Part shown: one piece after another, positions 18,944 through 27,825 of the stretch | How positions within the stretch are numbered: position 1 is the first letter of the stretch | Layout: each line of letters starts with the position of its first letter | Assembly (NCBI RefSeq): GCF_026151345.1 | Contig: NZ_JAMQPR010000001.1 | Span: forward strand, 1,964,579-2,028,578 | DNA: 64,000 bases | Source of the DNA: Leptospira paudalimensis | GTDB taxonomy: Bacteria; Spirochaetota; Leptospiria; Leptospirales; Leptospiraceae | Direction: 5' to 3' | The notes under the pieces: model-generated | The model's database searches: none | Told to the model about the DNA's origin: nothing | Seen by the model: only the letters and a program-made list of their open reading frames with translations | Translations under genes and position numbers: made by a program

Positions 18944-20515
18944 ATGAAGTCTCTTTTTTATATTCTTTTCTTGGGATTGATCATAACAATGCAATCAAGT
19001 ATCATTGCCGAAACGAAAGAGCAAGAAGAGACTATTTCTAAGGATCCAACCTCCCTTTATCCCGCAAAAACATTGGAAACGCAAAAAAGCCAACAAACAT
19101 TGCCAGGCGAAATCAGTTATCGCTTAACGGGGATGTTAAAAACAGATTTTGCTTATGCCAATCATTCGGTTTTATCCTTTGGTTTTGACAATTTAGTTGG
19201 TCCAACAGTTGCCAAAAGACAAGTACAAGCAAGAGATTCCGAACCTCGTTCGGGGATTTACCCTACCAGTTCTTTACTTGGAACAGAGATTAGTTATGGA
19301 ACCAAAGCAAAAGCCATCTTCGAAGCAGATTTTGTAGATCTTACGAAAAGTAGTGTAGGAGCAGAAACAAAACCTAGGGTCAGGCAAATGTATTTCCAAT
19401 ACAATCCCAGTTCCAATTTACAATTTTTTCTTGGGAGAACTTGGGATATGTTTGCAGGTGTTTTCCCTCAATCATATAACGCAAGTGCCTTTATGTCTGC
19501 CTCAGGTAACATCGGTTGGCAAAGAGAACAAATTGGACTTTGGTACAAATTAGGTGAATTCAAATTTGGTTCTGCCGTTGGAACGACAGGGTTTCATAAT
19601 GATCCAAATGTAAAAACCAATATAGAAAGGAATTCTATGCCTACCATTACGGTTAGGTTGGATTGGATTCCTTCCACCAATTTACTTTTTACGACTTCGG
19701 CTATTGGAACCAAACTGAAAGTAAGTGATCCCAAAACAGATTCGTCAAGAGATGGTTTGCCTCTTTATCCAGACCAAACGATTGATCCTAACCCATCACT
19801 CTCCAAAACAATCGCAAACCAAACTGCCAACCAAAGAACCACACTCGATTCCGGTGGTGTTTCCTTTGGATTTGTTTGGAAACAAGGAAAGTTCGAATCT
19901 CGAGGTGAAATTTCCTATGGAACAAACATAACATCCATTACTGCATCTGGTATTGCACCTTTCCAAACATCCACTTATGGTGAAACATTTTCAGATAGTC
20001 GTTTCGGATTTTTATCAGGCGGATTTGCCAATGATGCAAAAACAAATACCAAACGAAAATTTGAATCACCTAAAGAAGTCAGTGGATTTCTAAGCCTGAA
20101 TTATGAATTTACCAAACAATTTGGTTTAGGCCTACATGTTGGTATTTCTAAAATTACAAATCCAGAAGTACTTGTAGGAGCAGATTTTAATTCCCTTGCA
20201 ACAAGTCGTTCCGATCAATTCCAATGGACTTCCAATCCTAAAATTATGGGGTCCATTCGGGAAAATTTGAATTATGGATTTCGGATGAATTATGATCCAG
20301 AAGAACGAATTCGTTTTTTCTTACAAACGGATGTATTTCGCACTTACTACAAAGATGTAGATCGTTACTCCGGTGTATCAGCACATATCGGAAGTTATGA
20401 TCCTATTTCTCAAACTGGAGAATTAAGGGATCCAGGGAACCAGTCAAGCCGTGCCAGTGCCGTTTCTGAATCGTTCATGATCCGACTCGGTGGATTATTT
20501 CGATTTGATACTTGA
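18944..20515 (+). CDS. Outer-membrane porin, DcaP-like
   Basis: 523 residues with a signal peptide (about 1-22), a polar linker, then a barrel beginning LTGMLKTDFAYA. Features shared with DcaP/porin-superfamily trimers are SSLLGTEISYGTKAKAIFEADF, PRVRQMYFQYNP, LQFFLGRTWDMF and many amphipathic strands, ending in the phenylalanine-rich GGLFRFDT. DcaP-type porins pass aromatic or dicarboxylic anions. An AAGGA lies 13 bases before the ATG. TATAAA at about 18892 could be a -10 box. The 3' end overlaps the convergent hybrid kinase gene by 21 bases. The barrel is sure; the subfamily is likely. Confidence 0.75.
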   Translation: MKSLFYILFLGLIITMQSSIIAETKEQEETISKDPTSLYPAKTLETQKSQQTLPGEISYRLTGMLKTDFAYANHSVLSFGFDNLVGPTVAKRQVQARDSEPRSGIYPTSSLLGTEISYGTKAKAIFEADFVDLTKSSVGAETKPRVRQMYFQYNPSSNLQFFLGRTWDMFAGVFPQSYNASAFMSASGNIGWQREQIGLWYKLGEFKFGSAVGTTGFHNDPNVKTNIERNSMPTITVRLDWIPSTNLLFTTSAIGTKLKVSDPKTDSSRDGLPLYPDQTIDPNPSLSKTIANQTANQRTTLDSGGVSFGFVWKQGKFESRGEISYGTNITSITASGIAPFQTSTYGETFSDSRFGFLSGGFANDAKTNTKRKFESPKEVSGFLSLNYEFTKQFGLGLHVGISKITNPEVLVGADFNSLATSRSDQFQWTSNPKIMGSIRENLNYGFRMNYDPEERIRFFLQTDVFRTYYKDVDRYSGVSAHIGSYDPISQTGELRDPGNQSSRASAVSESFMIRLGGLFRFDT

Positions 20516-23239
20516 GTTTTTATTTTCTAACCATTTGAAAAGCATTTGTTTTAGATTTTCTTTTTGAATTGGTTTACTCAAATAATCATTCATACCCACT
20601 TCAAAACATTTTTCTTTTTCACCAGCTATGATTCCCGCTGTGACAGCAATAATGGGTATATTTTTCCCTTTCTGAATTTTCCGAATTTCGATTGTTGCAT
20701 CATAACCATTTTTAATCGGCATTTGGATATCCATCAGGATCAAATTGGGAGATTCGTTTTGAAAAACTTTGATTGCTTCCTCTCCATTTTCTGCCTCAAG
20801 AATGACAGCATCGATGATAATCCGTTTGATGAAATTTTTCATCAAACCCATATTCACTGCATTATCTTCTACCACCAATATTTTTATCGTATGTTCCTTT
20901 GTATTGGAATCTGAAAATCCTTTGAATTCAACTTGCGTTACAATCGATTCTGTTTGTAAATTTGGATCATCTTCTGGGATACGGAAAGGAATCTCAAAAT
21001 AAAATTCACTGCCTGTTCCAACTTCACTATTCAATTTTAACTTTGACTTCATCAAACTTAATAGTTGCCTACAAATCGCAAGACCAAGACCTGTCCCACC
21101 AAACTTTCGTGTTGTGGAAAAATCTTCCTGTGTAAACGAATCAAATATTTTCTTTTGGTTTTCTTTTGCGATTCCAATCCCTGTATCTTTTACAGAGATT
21201 CTGATTTTAACTTCATTTTTTACATTTGTTTCCAAACGTATCAGTTTACATTCGATAAAACCCTTTTCGGTAAATTTAATTGCATTTCCAAATAAATTCA
21301 AAAAAATCTGTCGCAAACGATTGGAATCAAACATTAAAGTTTGCGGAATGTTTTCATCCATGTGCAACCGAATATCCAAACCTTTTATAATTGCTTGGAT
21401 ATCCATAATTTTAATCGATTCTAGGACTAATTTTTTTAAGTCATTGGCCTCTTCTGCTAATTGTAATTTTCCTGCTTCAGCTTTTGAAAAATCCAATATA
21501 TCATTTACGATATTTAAAAGAGCATGTGCCGATTGTTTTATGATTTGAGCGTATTCATTAAAAGAAGTATCAACCAAGGTTTCTGCAAGTAAATCCGAAT
21601 AACCGATAATTCCATTCAGAGGAGTGCGAATCTCATGGCTCATATTTGCTAAAAATTCAGATTTGGCATTGTAGGCATTTTCAGCCAATTCTTTCGCTTG
21701 TTTTAACTCAAGCTTAGTTTCATAGGATTCTGTAATATCCCTTGTGAACATTAGGATACCACCAATTCCACCAGTGAGTAAACTCCAAGGTCGAATTTCC
21801 CATTGGATCACTTGGTCTTTATCCCAACCTGGAGGACGCCAAATATCTTCATCCCTTTTTAAAATTTCACCTTTTAAACCACGAGAATGGATATTTTTCC
21901 ATTCCTCTCCAATATTGGGAAAAATTTCATAATGGCATTTACCAATGATCTCTTCTTTAGTGAGGGGGATTTTATAATCATCAATCCACCTTTGGCTAAG
22001 AGCAACGTAACGCATCTCTTGGTCGAGCATGGCAACAGCTGCTGGAGCGTGTTCAACAAATGACCATAAAATAGCCGTTTGCGAAGCCAAAGCCATTTCC
22101 CATTTTTTTCTTTCGTTAATGTCTTGGATGATACCATAAATTTTTACAACACGGTTATCTTCATATTCTGCACGGCCAATGGTTCGAACCCAAGTTTGGT
22201 TCCCTTTTGCAGTTACCATTTCCAATTCTAAATCATATTCTTTTCCCGTTTCCAAAAGTTCCTGTACTGCATTGGTAATTTTATTTCGACTTTCTTCACT
22301 GTGATAAAATTGTAATCCTGTTTCTACGCTTGGAACAAAGTCATCACTGACTTCATGGATACGTTTTGTTACATTGGTCCAATTGGCGTGGTTTGTTTTT
22401 AAATCTAAATCCCAACCTCCAATTTTTGCTAAATTTGCCATCTGGTCTAACAACCGTGAGATGGATCGAAGTTCCATTTCGGACTGGATGGAATCATTAA
22501 TGTTTAAAATTTGATCCAAATAATAAATAGGATTTCCTAAATGATCACGAATAATGGATTTATTCAGTATTGCCCAAATGGTTTGGTTGTCTTTCGTTAA
22601 GTAACGTTTTTTAATTTGAAAACTTGGTATGAGCCCTCGATTTAATTTTTCTAAGTAAGCTAATTCCAATTCAAGATCATCCGGGTGTGTGAAATCCGAT
22701 AATTTTTTTTCTTTTAACTCCTCCGCTTGGTAACCAAGCCATTCGCAAAAAATAGGATTTACTTCTATCATCTCACCATGTGGATTTGAGATATCCATTC
22801 CAATATTCGAATATCGAAAAGAGGATGTAAATAAATCTCTAGATATTTCTAAAGATTGTAAAATGGGAGGTAATAACTTTTCTTTTCCTTCTGAAAAAGA
22901 ATCTAAGGCAAGTAAGATAAATTTCCTACCGAATTCATTAAATTCTTTTGTATGGAACCGAAATGGAAAACCAGCACTATTACTGGGATCAAAACAAATT
23001 CTACCTAAAATGGAATCTGTTATAGTTTTTTCGGAATGTATCTTGATGCCCGAGTGGGTTAGAATACATTCCTCTGGGAATGGTTGGTCGATAGTGAGAC
23101 CCATTGATTTTGTTGCTACTGGGCTTGGATACACGATACCTACATTTGTATCCCAGACTAAATAACCGAATGAAGCTTTCTCAAATACAAATTCACATAA
23201 CTCTGGTTTGTTAGCGATGAATTTGACTGGACTTATCAT
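20495..23239 (-). CDS. PAS-rich hybrid histidine kinase
   Basis: 914 residues, apparently cytoplasmic. A degenerate PAS-like N-terminus is followed by PAS domains at about 135-250, 260-375 (GGWDLDL) and 385-505. The DHp domain has His535 (NMSHEIRTPLNGIIG). The ATPase domain has N, G1 (DTGIGI) and G2 (GTGLGLAI) boxes. A C-terminal receiver at about 775-905 has acidic residues in LVVEDN, phospho-acceptor Asp in MDIQMP and the VTAG switch region. No DNA-binding output is present, so it should relay to another protein. It is the last gene of a three-gene unit, 17 bases after the haem lipoprotein gene. Confidence 0.93.
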   Translation of the reverse strand: MISPVKFIANKPELCEFVFEKASFGYLVWDTNVGIVYPSPVATKSMGLTIDQPFPEECILTHSGIKIHSEKTITDSILGRICFDPSNSAGFPFRFHTKEFNEFGRKFILLALDSFSEGKEKLLPPILQSLEISRDLFTSSFRYSNIGMDISNPHGEMIEVNPIFCEWLGYQAEELKEKKLSDFTHPDDLELELAYLEKLNRGLIPSFQIKKRYLTKDNQTIWAILNKSIIRDHLGNPIYYLDQILNINDSIQSEMELRSISRLLDQMANLAKIGGWDLDLKTNHANWTNVTKRIHEVSDDFVPSVETGLQFYHSEESRNKITNAVQELLETGKEYDLELEMVTAKGNQTWVRTIGRAEYEDNRVVKIYGIIQDINERKKWEMALASQTAILWSFVEHAPAAVAMLDQEMRYVALSQRWIDDYKIPLTKEEIIGKCHYEIFPNIGEEWKNIHSRGLKGEILKRDEDIWRPPGWDKDQVIQWEIRPWSLLTGGIGGILMFTRDITESYETKLELKQAKELAENAYNAKSEFLANMSHEIRTPLNGIIGYSDLLAETLVDTSFNEYAQIIKQSAHALLNIVNDILDFSKAEAGKLQLAEEANDLKKLVLESIKIMDIQAIIKGLDIRLHMDENIPQTLMFDSNRLRQIFLNLFGNAIKFTEKGFIECKLIRLETNVKNEVKIRISVKDTGIGIAKENQKKIFDSFTQEDFSTTRKFGGTGLGLAICRQLLSLMKSKLKLNSEVGTGSEFYFEIPFRIPEDDPNLQTESIVTQVEFKGFSDSNTKEHTIKILVVEDNAVNMGLMKNFIKRIIIDAVILEAENGEEAIKVFQNESPNLILMDIQMPIKNGYDATIEIRKIQKGKNIPIIAVTAGIIAGEKEKCFEVGMNDYLSKPIQKENLKQMLFKWLENKNSSIKSK

Positions 23240-23256
23240 ATTTTATGTGCTAAACT

Positions 23257-23814
23257 TCATTTCTTAAAGATGACAACAAAGAGTCCACGCAGATCTCCAA
23301 CTTGGTAATTGATTGCCAAATCATTCGGATAGAGTTTATTCAGGGTCGTTTTGGTTTCAGTTGACATTTCTTCTTTTTTTCCATGACAGGCAACACATTG
23401 TCCCATAAGTGGTATGGGAACATACACCTTCACATTTTCATGAGACGAGACAACTCGACTTGGAAATACACCTTCACTTGATTTTTGCTTTTGGATTTCC
23501 TTAAATACCAACACCTCCTCAGGGGAAAGAAGGTTATTCACATTGCGAGGCCTATCTGTTACACGTTTTAATATGACATGATTTGCTTTTCCCATGTTAG
23601 CGGTGAAACCTAGAGCATTTTGTTTGCAGAAGGGAATGGCAGAGGTAGTCCCACCTTCAGACAAAGCAGTCGAAAGTTTTTTTTGTAAATTGGATTTTGC
23701 TTCGTTTGTAATCTGAATTGCCAATGATTCATAATTGATAGTTTCTTTTTGGCAATTGTAAATAGGGATTGAGAAGAGGAGAAAAACTAACACGTTCCAT
23801 CTGATCTGATTCAT
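23257..23814 (-). CDS. Haem c lipoprotein, Tll0287-like (DUF3365) domain
   Basis: 185 residues with a lipobox at Cys21 (IPIYNCQK). The Tll0287-like pattern is clear: AIPFCKQNA, RPRNVNNLLSPEE, and a single haem c attachment site CVACH (Cys140, Cys143, His144) after YVPIPLMGQ, ending in GDLRGLFVVIF. Such domains sense redox state, oxygen or NO and are often fused to kinases or cyclases. Here the domain is a free periplasmic lipoprotein encoded between two kinase genes (gaps 18 and 17 bases). That position suggests it is the sensor input for one of them, which is inference. Confidence 0.85.
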   Translation of the reverse strand: MNQIRWNVLVFLLFSIPIYNCQKETINYESLAIQITNEAKSNLQKKLSTALSEGGTTSAIPFCKQNALGFTANMGKANHVILKRVTDRPRNVNNLLSPEEVLVFKEIQKQKSSEGVFPSRVVSSHENVKVYVPIPLMGQCVACHGKKEEMSTETKTTLNKLYPNDLAINYQVGDLRGLFVVIFKK

Positions 23815-23832
23815 ACGTATTTCCTTTTGTAT

Positions 23833-25503
23833 TTAATTTGATTTGATGATTGGTAAGTTCACAATGAATTCTGTTTTCCCTGGATGGGACACAAATGATA
23901 TGGTTCCATTTTGTTCCGTGATGATGGTTTTGCAAATGAATAGACCAAGTCCAATTCCTTCCCCCTTCTCCTTTGTTGTAAAAAAAGGTTGGAAGATATT
24001 TTTTTGTAAGTCGATTGGAATTCCAATTCCATTGTCGATGATTCTGATTTCTATCCTTTCTGAGTTATCAGTGGAAACTTTTACTGTGATTTCCCCTGTT
24101 TTAGGCTCAGTGGCTTGGATGGCATTAAAAATCAAATGGGACCAAACTAATTTCATAGATGCTTCATTCACATACGTCGAAAGTTGGTCATCGATTTCCG
24201 TAATCAGGAGTCGGTTCATTTCCCAATACTGATTGTATAAAATGAGTATATCACGAATTCCGACTCCGATCTTAACGAATGATTTTTCTTTGTCCGCATA
24301 TGGTTTTGAAAATTGTTGGAAGGTTGAGATTACTTTTTCTGTACGATCAATTGCATTCGTAATGAGTAAACTTGCATTCTCCATGGTTTTGTATTTTAAC
24401 CATAAAAAAATAAAATCCCAAGAAGTTTTGTCTTCTCCCGAAATCCCTTCAAAACTTTTATAATCAATACCGAGTTCGATACAACGATCTGCAAAATAAA
24501 AACGGTCTTGTCGTTCGAGAAAAGGAAATAGTTCGAGGATTACATCCAATTCCTCCCTTTTTTCTTTTTTGGTTCGGTGTTTCCAACGAATTTGTTTTTC
24601 CTTTTCATACCATAGTGGGTCTTTGTTTGTAAGATAATTTTGTTCTTCACTCAAAAGATAAGAAACCATCGATTTAATACCTGCAAGTGGGTTTTTAATT
24701 TCGTGAGCAACGTTCGATGCAAGGGACCCAAGAGTCACAAGACGATCATTTTGTATTAAACTTGTTTCCCTTTGGTTTAATTCTTCTGATAATTTTTGGT
24801 TATTGTTTTCTAATATATCGAGTAAAAAAGAAACCAATTTAACAATACAAACTGTCTTGGCAAATAGTAATATGACTTTTAGAATTTCCAAAACAAGGAC
24901 AATTCGATTGGGTCCTTGTGGAGAGAGTTGGTACCCAATATCAATCTCCACACCTTGCCAATGAGCAACAAACATTCCACCTAAATACCCAACAATGACA
25001 ACAATACCCATCACCATTGAAAATGTTCGGTGAAGAAAAAAGGAAATATAGAGTTGGAATAAAAAAAACAAAGTAAAAAATATTGAATTTTGGATGGGTA
25101 AGGCTTTTAAACCTTGTGGGTGCAAAACAATTGCAAAATAAAATCCAGCAAGTAAAACCAAGTAATCCACCACTAAAAAAAATATAATCGTTGGATTCGA
25201 AAGTTTATTCGCTCTTTCATTTTGTATGAACTTTTTACCATGGTAGGAACTAATTAAAAAATAAAAGGCACAAACGAGTGCGATAGAAAAAGGAGGTTTG
25301 CCAAAATTCAAAACTGAGGCTATCACTGCAATCCAAGCGATCACCATTCGGATTGAAATCAAAATCAATAGGCCTTTTGATTTCATCTGGTTTGCAAATT
25401 GCTCAAGTAAATTGGAAGAGGTAACCATAAGTTTTTTGGTCTGATCATTACATACGGTTAGATTTGGAAAATCAAGCATTTCTCTTGTAGAGCCGTTTGA
25501 CAT
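23833..25503 (-). CDS. Membrane histidine kinase with long DHp insertion
   Basis: 556 residues. About six hydrophobic helices lie in residues 45-230, then a coiled linker, a DHp domain with His267 (SNVAHEIKNPLAGI) and an ATPase domain (NAIQATEP, DNGIGIP, GEGIGLGLFICK). Between the two DHp helices there are roughly 80-90 extra residues (about 285-375, containing YKSFEGI and WDFIFLWLKYK), so the first helix and the FSK end lie about 130 residues apart instead of about 60. The start is uncertain (25503, or Met at 25476 or 25428). First gene of the kinase/haem/kinase unit, divergent from argC. Confidence 0.88.
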   Translation of the reverse strand: MSNGSTREMLDFPNLTVCNDQTKKLMVTSSNLLEQFANQMKSKGLLILISIRMVIAWIAVIASVLNFGKPPFSIALVCAFYFLISSYHGKKFIQNERANKLSNPTIIFFLVVDYLVLLAGFYFAIVLHPQGLKALPIQNSIFFTLFFLFQLYISFFLHRTFSMVMGIVVIVGYLGGMFVAHWQGVEIDIGYQLSPQGPNRIVLVLEILKVILLFAKTVCIVKLVSFLLDILENNNQKLSEELNQRETSLIQNDRLVTLGSLASNVAHEIKNPLAGIKSMVSYLLSEEQNYLTNKDPLWYEKEKQIRWKHRTKKEKREELDVILELFPFLERQDRFYFADRCIELGIDYKSFEGISGEDKTSWDFIFLWLKYKTMENASLLITNAIDRTEKVISTFQQFSKPYADKEKSFVKIGVGIRDILILYNQYWEMNRLLITEIDDQLSTYVNEASMKLVWSHLIFNAIQATEPKTGEITVKVSTDNSERIEIRIIDNGIGIPIDLQKNIFQPFFTTKEKGEGIGLGLFICKTIITEQNGTISFVSHPGKTEFIVNLPIIKSN

Positions 25504-25542
25504 AGGAGGATTGTCCTAAAATCTTGGATTAGGTTCCATTCT

Positions 25543-26565
25543 ATGAAACAAACAAAAATTGCAATTATAGGTGCAGGTGGGCTCACAGGCAAAGAACTCG
25601 TTGGATTACTGGCTCACCACCCACATTTCCAAGTCGTTCATATTACTTCCAACCAAGTAGATGGGAAACACATCCGTGAGGTTTTTCCAGACCTTTCCCA
25701 CTTACCAGACTTAAGGTTCCAAAAACACGATGCACCAATTCCAGAGGATGCTCATATTGTCCTTGCAACTCCCAACGAAGTTTCCTTAGAAAAAGCACCA
25801 GAATTTTTAAAAGAAGGAAAGAAGGTTATCGATTTATCGGGAACATTTCGTCTCCACGACCAAAATCAATTTGAATCAGCATACAAATTCAAACACACAA
25901 AGTTTGAATGGATGGACAAAGTTGTGTTTGGTCTTCCAGAATTATTCCGTGAAAAAATTAAAAATGCAAACTTCATATCCAATCCAGGTTGTTTTGCAAC
26001 ATCTGCGATACTTCCCATTGCTATTTTAGGAAATCTTAGAAAACAAATCCAAGGTCCTGTCATTGTGGATGCGAAATCAGGTGTAAGTGGCGCGGGAGGA
26101 AGAACTGAAGAAATTAAATATGCTTACACACATGTTTATGAAAATTTTAGAGCTTATAAAGTTTTGAGCCACCAACATGAACCAGAAATGGAAGAATATT
26201 CTTTTGTTGGATCGGATCCTAAAAAAATCCATTTCACTCCTCACCTACTCCCTGTTTACCGAGGAATATTGGCAACGATTTATATCACATTCGAAAACCC
26301 AGTCGATCCAAAAGAAGTAAAAGATAAAATCCAATCCGTAGCAGAAAAGGAAACCTTCATTCGATATTACGAAACACCTGAAGAAATTGAAATTAGAAAG
26401 GTACAAAACACAAACTTCCTAGACATCGGATTTACCACAAAGGGAAATACGTTAGTACTCGTAACTGCACTTGACAATTTAGTGAAAGGAGCAGCAGGGC
26501 AAGCATTACAAAACCTGAATTTGATGTTTGGTTATCCGGAAACTTTAGGCCTTGTTACCATTTGA
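25543..26565 (+). CDS. argC: N-acetyl-gamma-glutamyl-phosphate reductase
   Basis: 340 residues, the usual ArgC length. It reduces N-acetylglutamyl phosphate with NADPH in arginine biosynthesis. The nucleotide-binding GAGGLTGKEL (10-19) and the catalytic Cys150 in SNPGCFATS are present, with SGVSGAGG and HQHEPEM of the substrate loop. The C-terminal NLVKGAAGQALQNLN is the family end motif. No other arg genes are adjacent. Its last 14 bases overlap the next gene. Confidence 0.96.
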   Translation: MKQTKIAIIGAGGLTGKELVGLLAHHPHFQVVHITSNQVDGKHIREVFPDLSHLPDLRFQKHDAPIPEDAHIVLATPNEVSLEKAPEFLKEGKKVIDLSGTFRLHDQNQFESAYKFKHTKFEWMDKVVFGLPELFREKIKNANFISNPGCFATSAILPIAILGNLRKQIQGPVIVDAKSGVSGAGGRTEEIKYAYTHVYENFRAYKVLSHQHEPEMEEYSFVGSDPKKIHFTPHLLPVYRGILATIYITFENPVDPKEVKDKIQSVAEKETFIRYYETPEEIEIRKVQNTNFLDIGFTTKGNTLVLVTALDNLVKGAAGQALQNLNLMFGYPETLGLVTI

Positions 26566-27145
26566 CTCCAAACACACTCTGGTTACAGGAGCCTTTGAGG
26601 GAGAGGTAAATCTTTTAAAGAACCATCCTCAATTTCCAAATGTAAGGGAGATGGGAATTGGAAATTTAGAACAGGCTGTCCAATTGTTTGCTTACTTAAA
26701 CCAAAACCCACAGATCCAAAACATTTTGTTTTTAGGATCCTGTGGTGTTTACTCATGGAGTGAAACCAAACCAAATACGATTGTTTCACCAAACTCTGTA
26801 TGTTCATGGGAACTCGGAGCAAGTTTAGGTTTTACAAAACAATTACCACACACACCACAATCCTTTCCTCTCCAACCAGATCCGATGTTTGCCAGTGGCA
26901 TTTGTAATGCCCCCACCTGTATCACACTCCATACAATGGATTCTCCACCCGAAGAAAATTGGAAGACACTCTCGTTTGAAAACCTAGAGTTATTTGGGCT
27001 CACAAAAGTGGCAAACGAGTTCAATATCCCTGTCACCGCCTATTTAGCTGTGACTAACACAGTAGGACCACAAGGTTCTATCGAATGGGCTAATCATTGG
27101 CGAGAACTCTCAAACCAGTTACAAGGTTATTTCCTTAAAGCCTAA
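26552..27145 (+). CDS. Nucleoside phosphorylase/hydrolase superfamily protein
   Basis: 197 residues related to the MTA/SAH nucleosidase and futalosine hydrolase group. Matches are LVTGAFEGEV at the N-terminus, LFLGSCGVY for the base pocket, NLELFGLTKVANEFNIPV in place of the usual E-N/M-E-x-A segment, and AVTNTVGPQG for the ribose site. A role in menaquinone (futalosine) or adenine salvage is plausible but not proven. It starts with TTG inside the end of argC, a 14-base overlap that suggests translational coupling. Confidence 0.65.
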   Translation: MLPFDSKHTLVTGAFEGEVNLLKNHPQFPNVREMGIGNLEQAVQLFAYLNQNPQIQNILFLGSCGVYSWSETKPNTIVSPNSVCSWELGASLGFTKQLPHTPQSFPLQPDPMFASGICNAPTCITLHTMDSPPEENWKTLSFENLELFGLTKVANEFNIPVTAYLAVTNTVGPQGSIEWANHWRELSNQLQGYFLKA

Positions 27146-27165
27146 AGTGCCTAAAATAACACGTG

Positions 27166-27774
27166 CTATTTGCCAAGCACATCTTTCACTGCTCGTTCTT
27201 CCATCACTCGTTTGATCCAATTTTCGACGGAATCCGGTGTATTTGTATCCATCATGTGGTTGTGTTCTATAAAAGGAGCATAAAGGATTTCCAAAAGTCC
27301 AAATTCATTCCCAAACAAATATTGGGCTTTGGATAGGATGGAATCAATGATCTCCAAATGCCTTCCGATTCGTTTGGAGGAATCTTTCATTCGTTTTGGT
27401 TCCCATTTTTCTTCTGGGACAAATTTTTTAGAGAAGTAAACCACACTATTTGGAAAACAATACTCTGATTCACATTGGTTCAACATCTGGTAAAGGATTG
27501 CTCTTTTTTGTAAATCAAGCGGGAAAAGTGGATTCGAAAACTGATGTTTCTCTTCTAAATAACGAATGATAGCCGAGGATTCAGAAAGTAAAAACTCACC
27601 ATCTTTTAATACGGGAACTTTTCCATAAGGATTGATGCTTAGAAATGGTTTTTTCCGATTTTCCAATTTGTCTAAAGCCACGTGGATGGTTTCGTATTCC
27701 AAATTTCGATACTTCATATAGATATGAACTCGTTTGCTATAAGTGGAATTTGGATGGGAATAGAGACTGTACAT
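27166..27774 (-). CDS. Glutathione S-transferase family protein
   Basis: 202 residues. The N-terminal thioredoxin-like domain has the N/S-TYSKRV active-site region (about 9-16), the cis-proline PYGKVPVL and the glutathione gamma-Glu-binding ESSAIIRYLEE. An all-helical C-terminal domain (about 85-200) follows. Bacterial GSTs of this type detoxify electrophiles or act in ring cleavage; the substrate is open. It is on the minus strand, about 50 bases after the dGTPase gene, possibly the same transcript. Confidence 0.88.
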   Translation of the reverse strand: MYSLYSHPNSTYSKRVHIYMKYRNLEYETIHVALDKLENRKKPFLSINPYGKVPVLKDGEFLLSESSAIIRYLEEKHQFSNPLFPLDLQKRAILYQMLNQCESEYCFPNSVVYFSKKFVPEEKWEPKRMKDSSKRIGRHLEIIDSILSKAQYLFGNEFGLLEILYAPFIEHNHMMDTNTPDSVENWIKRVMEERAVKDVLGK

Positions 27775-27825
27775 AGTTACCTCAATGGTTTCAATTCAGA
27801 TAGTAAACTCAAATTAAAGATATTT

